The position numbers and the translations under genes were made by a program. A model generated the notes under the pieces. That model saw only the letters and a program-made list of their open reading frames with translations, made no database searches and had not been told where the DNA came from. This document shows, in pieces, positions 11,291 through 23,192 of a stretch of DNA of 64,000 nucleotides; position 1 is the first letter of the stretch, and each line of letters starts with the position of its first letter. Source of the DNA: Mesostigma viride (Eukaryota > Streptophyta > Mesostigmatophyceae > Mesostigmatales > Mesostigmataceae); assembly GCA_009746045.1 (NCBI GenBank), contig RPFO01000123.1:1285410-1349409 (forward strand). Reading direction: 5' to 3'.

Positions 11291-14200
11291 GAAGGCCCAC
11301 ACTAAATCACTAATCGAAAATTACTTGGGAAATGTTGTCTCGGGCTGAAGGACATGTGCGCCCCTCAATTGCGGAGTTAAATTGGATGTATAATTGAATG
11401 AAATACATTATTACATTCCATGCATCGATGCTCGAGTCATCGCGATATCTGAATATCTTACATAATTACAGACCCATCAATTGGAAGATCAGAAAGCTCC
11501 AGTGCATCTGCTCTACGACCGGACGTCTCAATCGTACGTAGTGCTTTCGAGTTATAATTACCCTCAATATATGTCTGGAAAATCCACGTGCAGGCAGTGT
11601 CAAATGCATGGTATATGAACTAGTTATGTACATGTCAAGATGATGACAGTCAAGCGAGGCCATACATGTTGACGGACAAGTGAGCCTGTAGACCTACGTC
11701 GATCCCCAGTTCCTCGATGTCGTGCGCAGCCCCGATATCATCAGATTTCCAATCCCCAACGGCCGTCGGCTCCGCAAAATCCACGTTCGCGATTAAACAG
11801 TGCAACCGCGCGGGCCGTTCTAACTTGTAATCCACCTATATAATGGGCTCCGTCTCGTCACCGTGCGTTCGCATCAACAGGACAGCCACGGGTGTCGCGA
11901 CGTCTCGGACGCTGTGCACTACACGCATCATCTCGGTCATCGCAGCCGTCGAGCACGTCACAAGCATCAATTATTCTCTGGACGAATTCTCGTGACCGTG
12001 TTGATATTAATGTCTGCCAACTTGACGACTGTGAACAGCAGCCTCACGCACGTCCGGTCCATCCGACTCCGTCAGGCGGTGTTGCGAATGGCGTCCTGCG
12101 TGCAAAAACCAGTACATGAAAAACGAGGACAATAATGTTAGCCCGTTACGCAGATTTGTCTGTGGTTCCGCTTACAGCAGTATTAACCACCCGTTACGCG
12201 GATTTCGGGCAAGTGGGTACATATCCTCCTACATTACATGTATCCAATTATGGACGGGAGATTTAAAATGGGGAAACAAGTATCAGCGAACCCAGAATCA
12301 AGGTATCCACGCAACGGTTTTTTCGGGGAAATGGGTATATTTTATTAGCCAATTATGGACCAAAGAGGTGAGAGGGGAAATGAGTATCAGCGAATCCTAA
12401 TGAAGGTGGGCCCACGCAACGGTTTTGAATAAACGGCTATGTTGCTCCTTTCTAAACCTTTCACCTATCACACTACCCTCAGAGGGTAACCAGCTGGTCG
12501 ATACGTGGTACCTCTTCACCTAATGATATTCCTATTGGTTAATAAAAATACCCATTTACCCGGAAAAATAAACGGCTATGTACATATAGACACATAGAAC
12601 TGAACAAAACTATAGTAGCTCACTCGTCGTTCACTTGTTAGTCGTAACGGATCCAGTCAGTCAGTCAGTTTGCAAGTTCAGTTGGCAAGTACGGAAACAC
12701 ACCGTTAAACGGACCACCAACCGCGTGTGTACGTCACTCTAATGTAATGTATATAATCAAGAATAACAGGGGACGGTTAACGTATCCTTTACGCAGCTTT
12801 TTCGTTCAGGACATGTTGAAATGACAACAGTGAGGTCAGTGGTTCGGACCCTCCAAGTGCCGAATTTTTTACGAACTAGCGCATTCACAAACCTTGCACT
12901 GGGGACGCGGTGGTTGTGTACCATTACCCCGGCCTAATTCTAGCATTGTACACAAGCGGCGGTGGCTAGCAGTAAAGAAGGGCATCCTAGTCATAACGCT
13001 GGGCAAGTTTGAAAGCACCAACGGCCGTTGAGTAGGAAAAAAAAAGAGCAGGAGAAGAGCACGTCGACGTTTCAACAGAAAGACAAAAATATTGAACCCC
13101 GAGTACCAAAGAAAATGCTTTCATGCATGTCCACCCCGACCACTACAATACGGTTCGTAGGAGACGCGAAATGAGTGAGAATGTTACCCGAGCGGTAACG
13201 AGGATTCGCACCGTTGATTTTAACATATGTTTCTTTTTTTGCGCCATTTGGCGAGCATCGACTGGAGCCTGAACCTAGCGGGGGAAATCGTGCGGGGGAA
13301 TCATGCGGGGGAATCTTGCGGGGGAAAATTCCGAACGTGAATTTAGCGAAGTCCTACTACATTTTGCTTGGTACACGGTACTACAGTTTCGTAACTGAAA
13401 TATTTCTGTAGTTGCGTTGGTGTTTCGTACGTTCCGCTGAAATTTTCGTGTTCAGTGCCCAGATCACAATTTTATCCGGGAGCAAAATGATTGGCTGTAA
13501 GGTACGAACCAAAAACGAAATTTTAGTATCTAAGTTCCGCAGCGCTTGCTGAATTTGCCCCGGAAGCCCGGGGGCACTTTCCCCGCTGAAAAAGGTGTCC
13601 GCGGGAGCGTATTGTAGTGACGAGGCACAAATTCATGCATGCCCACCCCGACGAGGCACAAATTAATGAACGACAGATTTCTCACCCCCCCCCCCGGCAC
13701 ATGGCACAAGTGCCATCGCACGCACACACATTGTAGACAGGGTTTCGAGAGTCCAACGGCCGTTGGCTCGGAGAAATTGACAGTACACCCGTGAAGACAT
13801 TAAAATTATCACTTGGTTGTGGTTGTCTTATGTGTGTGCCTTGTCATTTCCCAAGGTCAAAAGCCGTCAACTTCTGCACCTCTTGTCCCTCCCACCCGTA
13901 CGCACTAAGCATGCCCACCTTACACTACCACATGTGGCTCTTGAGAAAACTCCCCCGACGATGCACATGTGCCATCTCATGCACACACCTTTAGACAAGG
14001 TTATCAGTTTTTCGGAGTCCAACGGCCGTTGGCTCCGAGAAATGCTGTTACAACGCAAAATTACAATGGTGACATCCACGAGCTAGTGGTACGCCGAACA
14101 AGTGCTTGTATGACATATGGCGACTGCCCGTGAGGAAAAGTCCACCACCACACACGGACAGTTTTTTGAGTCCAACGCACGAACAGACGTAATGCACACC

Positions 14201-14480
14201 AAGTGACCAAGTGGCAAGATAAAAACACCCTTGCCAATCTCTACCCATAAAAACTTAGCCCCGAAATCCGTAGCTTTTAAGTAATTAATTTGTACATTGT
14301 AGATGACAATGCAGCGATCACATGTATTCTGGAACCAACACGTTTTTACCTTGTCCAAGTTATCCATGGCTAGAAAGTTGTTGTAAATACACGATGTGGC
14401 CACACACGCCATAGATGAAAATCATAACCAGCTCACGCACATGATCATGGAAGGGGACTATCTATTGATCTCAAAATAGA
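11291..14480. other. AT-richer intergenic DNA; no gene seen
   Basis: No open frame carries a recognisable domain. An imperfect ~110-bp tandem duplication lies around 12220-12400 (shared AATTATGGAC and GTATCAGCGAA). Short palindromes CCAACGGCCGTTGG occur at 13753 and 14019, with near-copies at about 11757 and 13018. A poly-C run is at about 13686-13696. Confidence 0.5.
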
Positions 14481-14487
14481 AAGCTCA

Positions 14488-14575
14488 AGACACCCTACAC
14501 CCTACACCCTACACCCTACACCATACATCCTACAACCTACACCCTTAACTCTCCACCCTTAGCTTACGTGACCTA
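14488..14575. repeat. Degenerate telomere-like CCCTACA repeats
   Basis: Four exact ACCCTAC units are followed by decayed versions (CCATACATCC, CAACCTACACCC). The unit differs from the plant-type CCCTAAA at one base. It lies about 260 bp from the left edge of the large satellite block. Confidence 0.7.
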
Positions 14576-14581
14576 TTTTTC

Positions 14582-14650
14582 GGAGAAATGTCCGAGTGGA
14601 ATGCTATGTATGGGGTAACTTTCCCAAGGGTTCGAATCCCCCTTTCTCCA
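14582..14650 (+). pseudogene. tRNA-like sequence (serine/leucine-type D arm), no anticodon arm
   Basis: GGAGAAA at the 5' end pairs perfectly with TTTCTCC at the 3' end (7 bp), followed by A. An A-box-like TGTCCGAGTGG and a perfect B-box GGTTCGAATCC are present. The middle is too short and does not form a standard anticodon arm, and the T stem has only 3 good pairs. It is best read as a tRNA-derived relic or SINE head, possibly of organellar origin. Confidence 0.45.
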
Positions 14651-14746
14651 TTAGAGTTTTGTTTAGCTTCTATTCTCGTCTACACATAATTCACACGAAG
14701 TACGCTTGCAAATACTTTATTATTATTTGTTACTAATATTATAATT

Positions 14747-14897
14747 GTTGTGTGTGTGTGTTGTTCACATGTGCGTGTGTGTGTTGTGTGTGTTGTGTGT
14801 GTTGTGCGTGTGCGTGTGCGTGTGCGTGTGCGTGTGCGTGTGCGTGTGCGTGTGCGTGTGCGTGTGCGTGTGCGTGTGCGTGTGTGTGTATATAATT
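14747..14897 (+). repeat. (GT)n and (GTGTGC)n microsatellite at the left edge of the satellite
   Basis: Mixed GT runs pass into about 13 tandem GTGTGC units (about 14806-14885). All are alternating purine-pyrimidine, like much of the neighbouring 40-bp satellite, and may have seeded it. Confidence 0.85.
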
Positions 14898-14929
14898 TTT
14901 TGTTGTGTGTGTGTTGTGTGTTGTACGTG

Positions 14930-15300
14930 CAAGGTGTATGTAGATGTGTGTGCAGCCGGCCCTTGCGTGCGCGGTGTGTGTACGTGTGTGTGCAGCCGCC
15001 CCTTACGTGCGCGAGTATGTACATGTGAGTGCAGCCGACCCTTGCGTGCGCGGTGGATGTACATGTGTTTGCACTTGCCCATTGCGTGCATGGTGTGTGT
15101 ACGTGTGTGTGCAGCCGCCCCTTGCGTGCGCGGTGTATGTACGTGTGTGTGCATGCCGGCCCTTGCGTGCATGGTGTGTGTACGTGTGTGTGCAGCCGCC
15201 CCTTACGTGCGCGAGTATGTACATGTGAGTGCAGCCGACCCTTGCGTGCGCGGTGGATGTACATGTGTGGGCAGTTGCCCCTTGCGTGCGCGGTGTATAT
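14930..15300 (+). repeat. 40-bp satellite array, block 1
   Basis: About nine copies of a 40-bp monomer with core GCAGCCGCCCCTTGCGTGCG and a GTGTATGTACGTGTGTGT arm. Because 40 is not a multiple of 3 and stops are rare in the monomer, long frames on both strands here are artefacts. Confidence 0.95.
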
Positions 15301-15602
15301 ACTGATCAGACACTCCGCAAAGGTGAAAACCTTTGCGTTCAGTGCCAGGCCGCGGAAAACGCGGAAAACGCGATCTGCAAATGAATCCGACCGGAATCGA
15401 ACTGGGGACCTCTCGCACCAATTTTGCTGACTATAGGACGGACGTCTCCGGATACCATGGCATCGCCAACTTACACCTACAGTCATCCGCAAAAGTTCTC
15501 CTGTCCGGGGAGTGATGCAAGCCTTTCGGATTTGGTACTAGATAAATCACTCGAGATCTGTGTGTAGGAGTACTACACACGTGTCTGCACGCGAGACTTG
15601 TT
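15301..15602. other. Unique insert in the satellite, containing a tRNA-like relic
   Basis: About 300 bp breaks the array. It holds a short inverted repeat (GCAAAGGTGAAAACCTTTGC, 15318-15337) and direct repeats of GCGGAAAAC. No flanking duplication was found, so how it entered is unknown. Confidence 0.6.
15386..15442 (-). pseudogene. tRNA-like relic (Glu/Asp-like ends), no anticodon arm
   Basis: On the minus strand TCCGTCC at the 5' end pairs with GGTCGGA at the 3' end (6 of 7). A GTTCGATTCC B-box is present, preceded by GAGAGGTCC. The piece is 57 nt and lacks a recognisable anticodon stem. End sequences resemble Glu or Asp tRNAs. A SINE-like origin is possible. Confidence 0.35.
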
Positions 15603-18600
15603 CATGGTGTATGTACATGTGTGTGCAGCCGCCCCTTGCGTGCATGGTGTATGTACATGTGTGTGCAGTCGACCCGTGCGTGCGCAGTGGATGTACGTGT
15701 GTGGGTAGCCGTCCCTTGCGTGCGCGGTGGATCTACGTGCGCGGTGTATGTACATGTGTGTGCAGCCGCCCCTTGCGTGCATGGTGTGTGTACATGTGAG
15801 TGCAGCCGGCCCTTGCGTGCGCGGTGTATGTACGTGTGAGTGCAGCAGCTGCCCCTTGCGTGCGCAGTGCATGTACATGTGTGGGCAGTTGCCCCTTGCG
15901 TGGGCGGTGTATGTACATGTGTTTGCACTCGCCCCTTGCGTGCGCGGTGTATGTACGTGTGTGTGCAGCCGCCCCTTGCGTGCGCGGTGGATGTACATGT
16001 GTGTGCAGCCGCCCCTTGTGTGCGCGGTGTGTGTACATGTGAGTGCAGTTGCCCCGGGCGTGCGCGTTGTATGTACGTTTCTGTGCATGCCGGCCCTTGC
16101 GTGCATGGTGTATGTACATGTGTTTGCACTCGCCCCTTGTGTGCATGGTGTATGTACGTGTGTGTGCAGCCGCCCCTTGCGTGCATGGTGTATGTACATG
16201 TGTGTGCAGTCGCCCCGTGCGTGCGCAGTGGATGTACGTGTGTGGGTAGCCGTCCCTTGCGTGCGCGGTGGATCTACGTGCGCGGTGTGTGTACGTGTGT
16301 GTGCAGCCGCCCCTTGCGTGCATGGTGTGTGTACATGTGTGTGCAGCCGCCCCTTGCGTGCATGGTGTGTGTACGTGCATGTGTGTGCAGCCGGCCCTTG
16401 CGTGCATGGTGTGTGTACGTGTGTGTGCAGCCGGCCCTTGCGTGCGCGGTGTATGTACGTTTGTGTGCAGCCGTCCCTTCCGTGCATGGTTTGTGTACAT
16501 GTGTGTGCAGCCACCCCTTGCGTGCATGGTGTATGTACATGTGAGTGCAGCCGGCCCTTGCGTGCGCGGTGTATGTACGTGTGTGTGCACTCGCCCCTTG
16601 CGTGCGCGGTGGATGTACGTGTGTGCGCACTCGCCCCTTGCGTGCATGGTGTATGTACATGTGAGTGCAGCCGGCCCTTGCGTGCGCGGTGTATGTACAT
16701 GTGTGTGCAGTCGACCCGTGCGTGCGCAGTGGATGTACGTGTGTGGGTAGCCGTCCCTTGCGTGCGCGGTGGATCTACGTGCATGGTGTATGTACATGTG
16801 TGTGCAGCCGCCCCTTGCGTGCATGGTGTGTGTACATGTGAGTGCAGCCGGCCCTTGCGTGCGCGGTGTATGTACGTGTGAGTGCAGCTGCCCCTTGCGT
16901 GCGCAGTGTATGTACATGTGTGGGCAGTTGCCCCTTGCGTGCGCGGTGTATGTACATGTGTTTGCACTCGCCCCTTGCGTGCGCGGTGTATGTACGTGTG
17001 TGTGCAGCCGCCCCTTGCGTGCTTTGTGTGTGTACATGTGAGTGCAGCTGGCCCTTCCGTGCATGGTGTGTGTACGTGTGTGTGCAGTTGCCCCTTGCGT
17101 GCGCGTTGTATGTACGTTTCTGTGCATGCCGGCCCTTGCGTGCATGGTGTATGTACATGTGTTTGCACTCGCCCCTTGTGTGCATGGTGTATGTACGTGT
17201 GTGTGCAGCCGCCCCTTGCGTGCATGGTGTATGTACATGTGTGTGCAGTCGCCCCGTGCGTGCGCAGTGGATGTACGTGTGTGGGTAGCCGTCCCTTGCG
17301 TGCGCGGTGGATCTACGTGCGCGGTGTGTGTACGTGTGTGTGCAGCCGCCCCTTGCGTGCATGGTGTGTGTACATGTGTGTGCAGCCGCCCCTTGCGTGC
17401 ATGGTGTGTGTACGTGCATGTGTGTGCAGCCGGCCCTTGCGTGCATGGTGTGTGTACGTGTGTGTGCAGCCGGCCCTTGCGTGCGCGGTGTATGTACGTT
17501 TGTGTGCAGCCGTCCCTTCCGTGCATGGTTTGTGTACATGTGTGTGCAGCCGGCCCTGGCGTGCATGGTGTGTGTACGTGTGTGTGCAGCCGGCCCTTGC
17601 GTGCGCGGTGTATGTACGTTTGTGTGCAGCCGTCCCTTCCGTGCATGGTTTGTGTACATGTGTGTGCAGCCACCCCTTGCGTGCATGGTGTATGTACATG
17701 TGAGTGCAGCCGGCCCTTGCGTGCGCGGTGTATGTACGTGTGTGTGCACTCGCCCCTTGCGTGCGCGGTGGATGTACGTGTGTGCGCACTCGCCCCTTGC
17801 GTGCATGGTGTATGTACATGTGAGTGCAGCCGGCCCTTGCGTGCGCGGTGTATGTACATGTGTGTGCAGTCGACCCGTGCGTGCGCAGTGGATGTACGTG
17901 TGTGGGTAGCCGTCCCTTGCGTGCGCGGTGGATCTACGTGCATGGTGTGTGTACATGTGAGTGCAGCCGTCCCTTGCGTGCGCGGTGTATGTACGTGTGA
18001 GTGCAGCTGCCCCTTGCGTGCGCAGTGTATGTACATGTGTGGGCAGTTGCCCCTTGCGTGCGCGGTGTATGTACATGTGTTTGCACTCGCCCCTTGCGTG
18101 CGCGGTGTATGTACGTGTGTGTGCAGCCGCCCCTTGCGTGCTTTGTGTGTGTACATGTGAGTGCAGCTGGCCCTTCCGTGCATGGTGTGTGTACGTGTGT
18201 GTGCAGTTGCCCCTTGCGTGCGCGTTGTATGTACGTTTCTGTGCATGCCGGCCCTTGCGTGCATGGTGTATGTACATGTGTTTGCACTCGCCCCTTGTGT
18301 GCATGGTGTATGTACGTGTGTGTGCAGCCGCCCCTTGCGTGCATGGTGTATGTACATGTGTGTGCAGTCGCCCCGTGCGTGCGCAGTGGATGTACGTGTG
18401 TGGGTAGCCGTCCCTTGCGTGCGCGGTGGATCTACGTGCGCGGTGTGTGTACGTGTGTGTGCAGCCGCCCCTTGCGTGCATGGTGTGTGTACATGTGTGT
18501 GCAGCCGCCCCTTGCGTGCATGGTGTGTGTACGTGCATGTGTGTGCAGCCGGCCCTTGCGTGCGCGGTGGATGTACGTGTGTGTGCAGCCGCCCCTTGCG

Positions 18601-19012
18601 TGCATGGTGTGTGTACATTTGTGTGCAGCCGCCCCTTGCGTGCGCGGTGTGTGTACGTGTGTGTGCAGCCGCCCCTTGCGTGCACGGTGTATGTACGTGT
18701 GTGTGCAGCCGCCCCTTGCGTGCATGGTGTGTGTACGTGTGTGTGCAACCGCCCCTTGCATGCGCGGTGTATGTACATGTGAGTGCAGCCGGCCCTTGCG
18801 TGCATGGTGTGTGTACGTGTGTGTGCAGCCGGCCCTTGCGTGCGCGGTGTATGTACGTGTGTGTGCACTGACGCCCCTTGCGTGCATGGTGTATGTACAT
18901 GTGAGTGCCGTCGCCCCAAGCGTGCATTGTGTATGTACGTGCATGTGTGTGCAGCCGGCCCTGGCGTGCATGGTGTGTGTACGTGTGTGTGCAGCCGGCC
19001 CTTGCGTGCGCG
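15603..19012 (+). repeat. 40-bp satellite array, block 2, with higher-order repeats
   Basis: About 85 monomers. The landmark GGATCTACGTG recurs at about 15730, 16270, 16772, 17309, 17930 and 18429, alternately followed by different variants. This gives a higher-order unit of about 1.04-1.16 kb; the longer unit contains an extra ~120 bp (three monomers) near 17538-17657. Variant monomers include GCATGCCGGCCC and an inserted GTGCAT. Confidence 0.95.
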
Positions 19013-21026
19013 TTTGTGAGCTCACGCTCGTTCTATCTATGACCTGCGGAAGTCTCAAAGGGGGAGGGGAGGCCGCAGTAGACAGGTCTGACTTGGTAGC
19101 CAGTACTAGGGGGGGGGGTACGGTGATGTGGGGGGGGGTACCGGGGACGGTACTGCGGACCGGGTCCAATTTGTTTTGTGGACCGGGGGCAGTCCTGTGG
19201 ACCGGGGGCGGCGCGGCGCCACTGGCCTGTTGGTCAGTGGGCTGGCGTCCGCCACCCCACCTACGACTAGGTAGACGGTGGATACTTAGGGTTGTGGCGG
19301 GGCAACAACCACTCCTCTTTGCAGCTGTGTCGACGGCCCACTGACGGCGTGTGTGCACTGCTATGGCGGTGCCGAATGTAAATCACAGCTACCGGCCTCC
19401 GAATTATCATTCGGGGGCCTGGATAATTTAAGGTTATGACGGCTGCGCGACGGGGGTCGGCAGCACCCCAAGAAACTGCCATTCGAAGTGCGGGCGGTAG
19501 CTGCCAGTGCCAGATTGTTTTATTTTTGCCCGCCCGTTGTACTCGCCACCCCGAGCTCGCGGGAGGGGTCTGGATAGACGCGGGAGTGACTCTTGATCGG
19601 ACAGCTAAGGCGGGGCAATAGTGGTGCTCGGGTGGTAACAGCTACAGGCGGAGGGGAATTACGTCCCAGGCAAGTTTCGTTGTGGATCACGTGCGCTGGG
19701 CCTGGCTAATGAATATCGTCAAGAATAGTGCATGAGCGCGCTATACGAGCATGGGAAGAAGGGGGAATCGAGCCCCCAGGCCAGCGCAGGAGCGGGAGGG
19801 CTGCAGCCCCAGCGCCAGGGGGGGCAGCATCCTAAACAGCCTAACATTTCTTCGTATTAAGTGAGGCGACAGCGGCCGGCGGCCAGGGCGGAATGGCGGG
19901 GTCGTTGCCGCGTAATTTAAGCGGGGACGAGTTGTTGGGACTGGCGGTGCACAGCGGGGAAGGGGAAGGATGTTAGGGCGGGGCGATAGCGGATCCCAGA
20001 CGCAGCTGCGTCATTGGGGTGCCGGGGGTGCTATGCCTGTGAAGAAAGGTGTACAAAGAATCGCCGAACCCGCAGGGGCGGCTGCCGAGGGCAGTGCCCA
20101 CATGGGTGAGAACCCCCCCATAGTGGGGGGTCCCTACGGGGATACGATTGGCTTCCCTCTTGTATTGCCGCCTGGTTTAATGGAAGCACTGGTAGCGGCA
20201 GGGGACAAGGGGGCGACGAGAAGTCTGGGCCATACGACAGCTTGCGGCCAAGTGGCCAGGTAGTGGGTGCGGGATGTTACAAAGCCCAGGTCCTCTTGAC
20301 TGGCCCAGGTCCTTATGACTGGTATGATGTTTCGGCCCCTGTTGTGTGGCCTAGTTAGCTTAGAAACTGCAGATTCTTAGGTTAGCTAATGGCTTGGACG
20401 TGTGCCTAACACGCATTTGTAATAAACATGTTTCTCTGGCAGCCCCTCACTCCAATGGAACTAAAGCAGCAATTGGATTTTGTGAGCTCACGCTCGTTCT
20501 ATCTATGACCTGCGGAAGTCTCAAAGGGGGAGGGGAGGCCGCAGTAGACAGGTCTGACTTGGTAGCCAGTACTAGGGGGGGGGGTACGGTGATGTGGGGG
20601 GGGGGTACCGGGGACGGTACTGCGGACCGGGTCCAATTTGTTTTGTGGACCGGGGGCAGTCCTGTGGACCGGGGGCGGCGCGGCGCCACTGGCCTGTTGG
20701 TCAGTGGGCTGGCGTCCGCCACCCCACCTACGACTAGGTAGACGGTGGATACTTAGGGTTGTGGCGGGGCAACAACCACTCCTCTTTGCAGCTCCCACCC
20801 ACCCACCCTTGCTGCCATGAGGATGTTACAAAGCCCAGGTCCTCTTGACTGGCCCAGGTCCTTATGACTGGTATGATGTTTCGGCCCCTGTTGTGTGGCC
20901 TAGTTAGCTTAGAAACTGCAGATTCTTAGGTTAGCTAATGGCTTGGACGTGTGCCTAACACGCATTTGTAATAAACATGTTTCTCTGGCAGCCCCTCACT
21001 CCAATGGAACTAAAGCAGCAATTGGA
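19013..21026. repeat. Tandem composite repeat R-U-S / R-u-S inside the satellite
   Basis: Unit R is at 19013-19326 and 20478-20793; unit S (206 bp) is at 20272-20477 and 20821-21026. The first copy carries 945 bp between R and S (19327-20271), the second only 27 bp (20794-20820). So the second looks like an internally deleted version of the first, joined head to tail. R has long poly-G runs and ends near CTCTTTGCAGCT; S ends GCAATTGGA. No convincing ORF is present. Neither target duplication nor element class could be assigned. Confidence 0.8.
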
Positions 21027-22223
21027 TGTGGATGTACATGTGTGTGCAGCCGGCCCTTGCGTGCATGGTGTGTGTACGTGTGTGTGCAGTTGCCCCTTGC
21101 GTGCGCGGTGGATGTACGTGTGTGTGCAGCCGCCCCTTGCGTGCATGGTGTATGTACATGTGAGTGCAGCCGCCCCTTGCATGCGCGGTGGATGTACGTT
21201 TGTGTGCAGCCGTCCCTTGCGTGCGCGGTGGATGTATGTGTGTGTGCAGCCGCCCCTTGCGTGCGCGGTGTGTGTACGTGTGTGTGCAGCCACCCCTTGC
21301 GTGCGCGGTGTATGTACGTGTGTGTGCAGTCGCTCCTTGCGCGCATGGTGTGTGGACATGTGTGTGCAGTCGCTCCTTGCGTGAGCGGTGGATGTACATG
21401 TGTGTGCACTCGCCCCTTGCGTGCATGGTGTGTGTACGTGTGTGTGCACTCGCCCCTTGCGTGCGCGGTGGATGTACGTGTGTGTGCAGCCGCCCCTTGC
21501 GTGCATGGTGTATGTACATGTAAGTGCAGCCGGCCCTTGCGTACGCGGTGTATGTACGTGTGTGTGCACTCGCCCCTTGCGTGCATGGTGTATGTACATG
21601 TGAGTGCCGTCGCCCCAAGCGTGCATTGTGTATGTACGTGCATGTGTGTGCAGCCGCCCCTTGCGTGCATGGTGTGTGTACGTGTGTGTGCAGCCGCCCC
21701 TTGCGTGCATGGTGTGTGTACATGTGTGTGCAGCCGCCCCTTGCGTGCATGGTGTGTGTACGTGCATGTGTGTGCACTCGCCCCTTGCGTGCATGGTGTA
21801 TGTACATGTGAGTGCAGCCGCCCCTTGCGTGCGCGGTGTATGTACGTTTGTGTGCAGCCGTCCCTTCCGTGCATGGTTTGTGTACATGTGTGTGCAGCCG
21901 CCCCTTGCGTGCATGGTGTATGTACATGTAAGTGCAGCCGGCCCTTGCGTACGCGGTGTATGTACGTGTGTGTGCACTCGCCCCTTGCGTGCGCGGTGTA
22001 TGTACGTGTGTGCGCACTCGCCCCTTGCGTGCGCGGTGTGTGTACATGTGAGTGCAGCCAGCCCTTGCATGCGCGGTGTATGTACATGTGAGTGCAGCCG
22101 CTCCTTGCGTGCGCGGTGGATGTACGTGTGTGTGCAGTCGCTCCTTGCGTGCATGGTGTATGTACATGTGAGTGCAGCCGCCCCTTGCGTGCATGGTGTG
22201 TGTACATGTGAGTGCAGTCGCTC
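21027..22223 (+). repeat. 40-bp satellite array, block 3
   Basis: About 30 monomers between the R-U-S repeat and the gypsy element. The last five bases, CGCTC, are the gypsy target-site duplication; the array resumes at 35211. Confidence 0.95.
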
Positions 22224-22912
22224 TGTAACGAACCCATCCGGGTCGTGCGAAAGATCCTATGTTAGGGTGGTTAATATGGAAATCTGGGTCAACCGCTCAC
22301 CACTCTCCGGGAATGGTATTAACGGAGCAGTTGCGGCATTTACACTGCTACGGCTCACGATGATTAATATTGCATTAATCTACACAACCCACATTCAGGA
22401 TAGAGCCACCAAATGCAGTTGGAATTATGCCCCAGGTTCAGACAGGTGATAACACACACTTTATTCCGAACCAAGAGGACGAGACTCTCGTCGTCGGACC
22501 AATTTCACCTAGGTCTGCCACCAAGCTGGCAAGGGGCGCCGACATGGCGCCGACCTTCCAGCGAATTCCAAAGCATGCAGTCCACACAAGATCCTCGGGT
22601 CGACATCGACCCCCGCCAGCTGGCTACAGAATCCACGCATGAGTACAATATCTCAACCAGCTGTAAAGTACGCAGCGCGGCGCGAATGCACCGGCCTACT
22701 AGCTCTAGAAGATCTCGAACATCAACCTAGGCCCAAAATAACCGGTCCGAATCACACAAACTATCATAGTTCCATACAAAAATCCTGACCAAGGGACAAT
22801 TCCCAAATTAAGTCCCGAAATGAATCCCAAAGTCCTACGGACTATGACAACAAGCCAAAATACATAATTTATTCCATTGTTGCGCCCGTTCCAAAGGGTC
22901 GGGTTCGCAACA
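22224..22912 (-). repeat. 3' LTR of the gypsy element
   Basis: In element orientation it begins TGTTGCGAACC and ends GGTTCGTTACA, the TG...CA rule. It is the same length as the 5' copy and essentially identical. Confidence 0.95.
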
Positions 22913-22927
22913 CTCCTCCCCCTCCCC
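22913..22927 (-). promoter_or_regulatory. Polypurine tract of the gypsy element
   Basis: The minus strand reads GGGGAGGGGGAGGAG directly before the 3' LTR. This is the expected RNase-H-resistant primer for plus-strand DNA synthesis. Confidence 0.9.
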
Positions 22928-23192
22928 GGGGGACGGTAGTCCCTACCGTCATGTAGATAAGGCCCAGCAACTAAAGGGAGAAAGCACACAACAAACATGT
23001 TACTAACCACACATGGTTACTCTACTTGCCTCGCAGGGCAAAAATTCAGGTTGACCATAGGGGTACTATGTCCCAGCCCATGTTCACCCATCAGACTAGT
23101 AAAACCAATTCCCCCAGAACTTGCCACACAAGGACAAGTTTTGACGTAGTCAAATAGTGGAATTCTTCCAACCACACTTCCGACCTTCTTGG

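Noticed and set aside
15573-18927. Open frames of 550-1064 codons on both strands in the 40-bp satellite
   Set aside because: The monomer nearly lacks stops and is 40 bp, so all frames stay open and translate to the same 40-residue cycle. No gene evidence.
14930-19012. CRISPR-like array
   Set aside because: Monomers abut with no unique spacers, and the DNA is eukaryotic.
19760-19830. tRNA gene on the minus strand
   Set aside because: Only a T-arm-like hairpin (GGGGGCTCGATTCCCCC) is present; no matching acceptor 5' strand.
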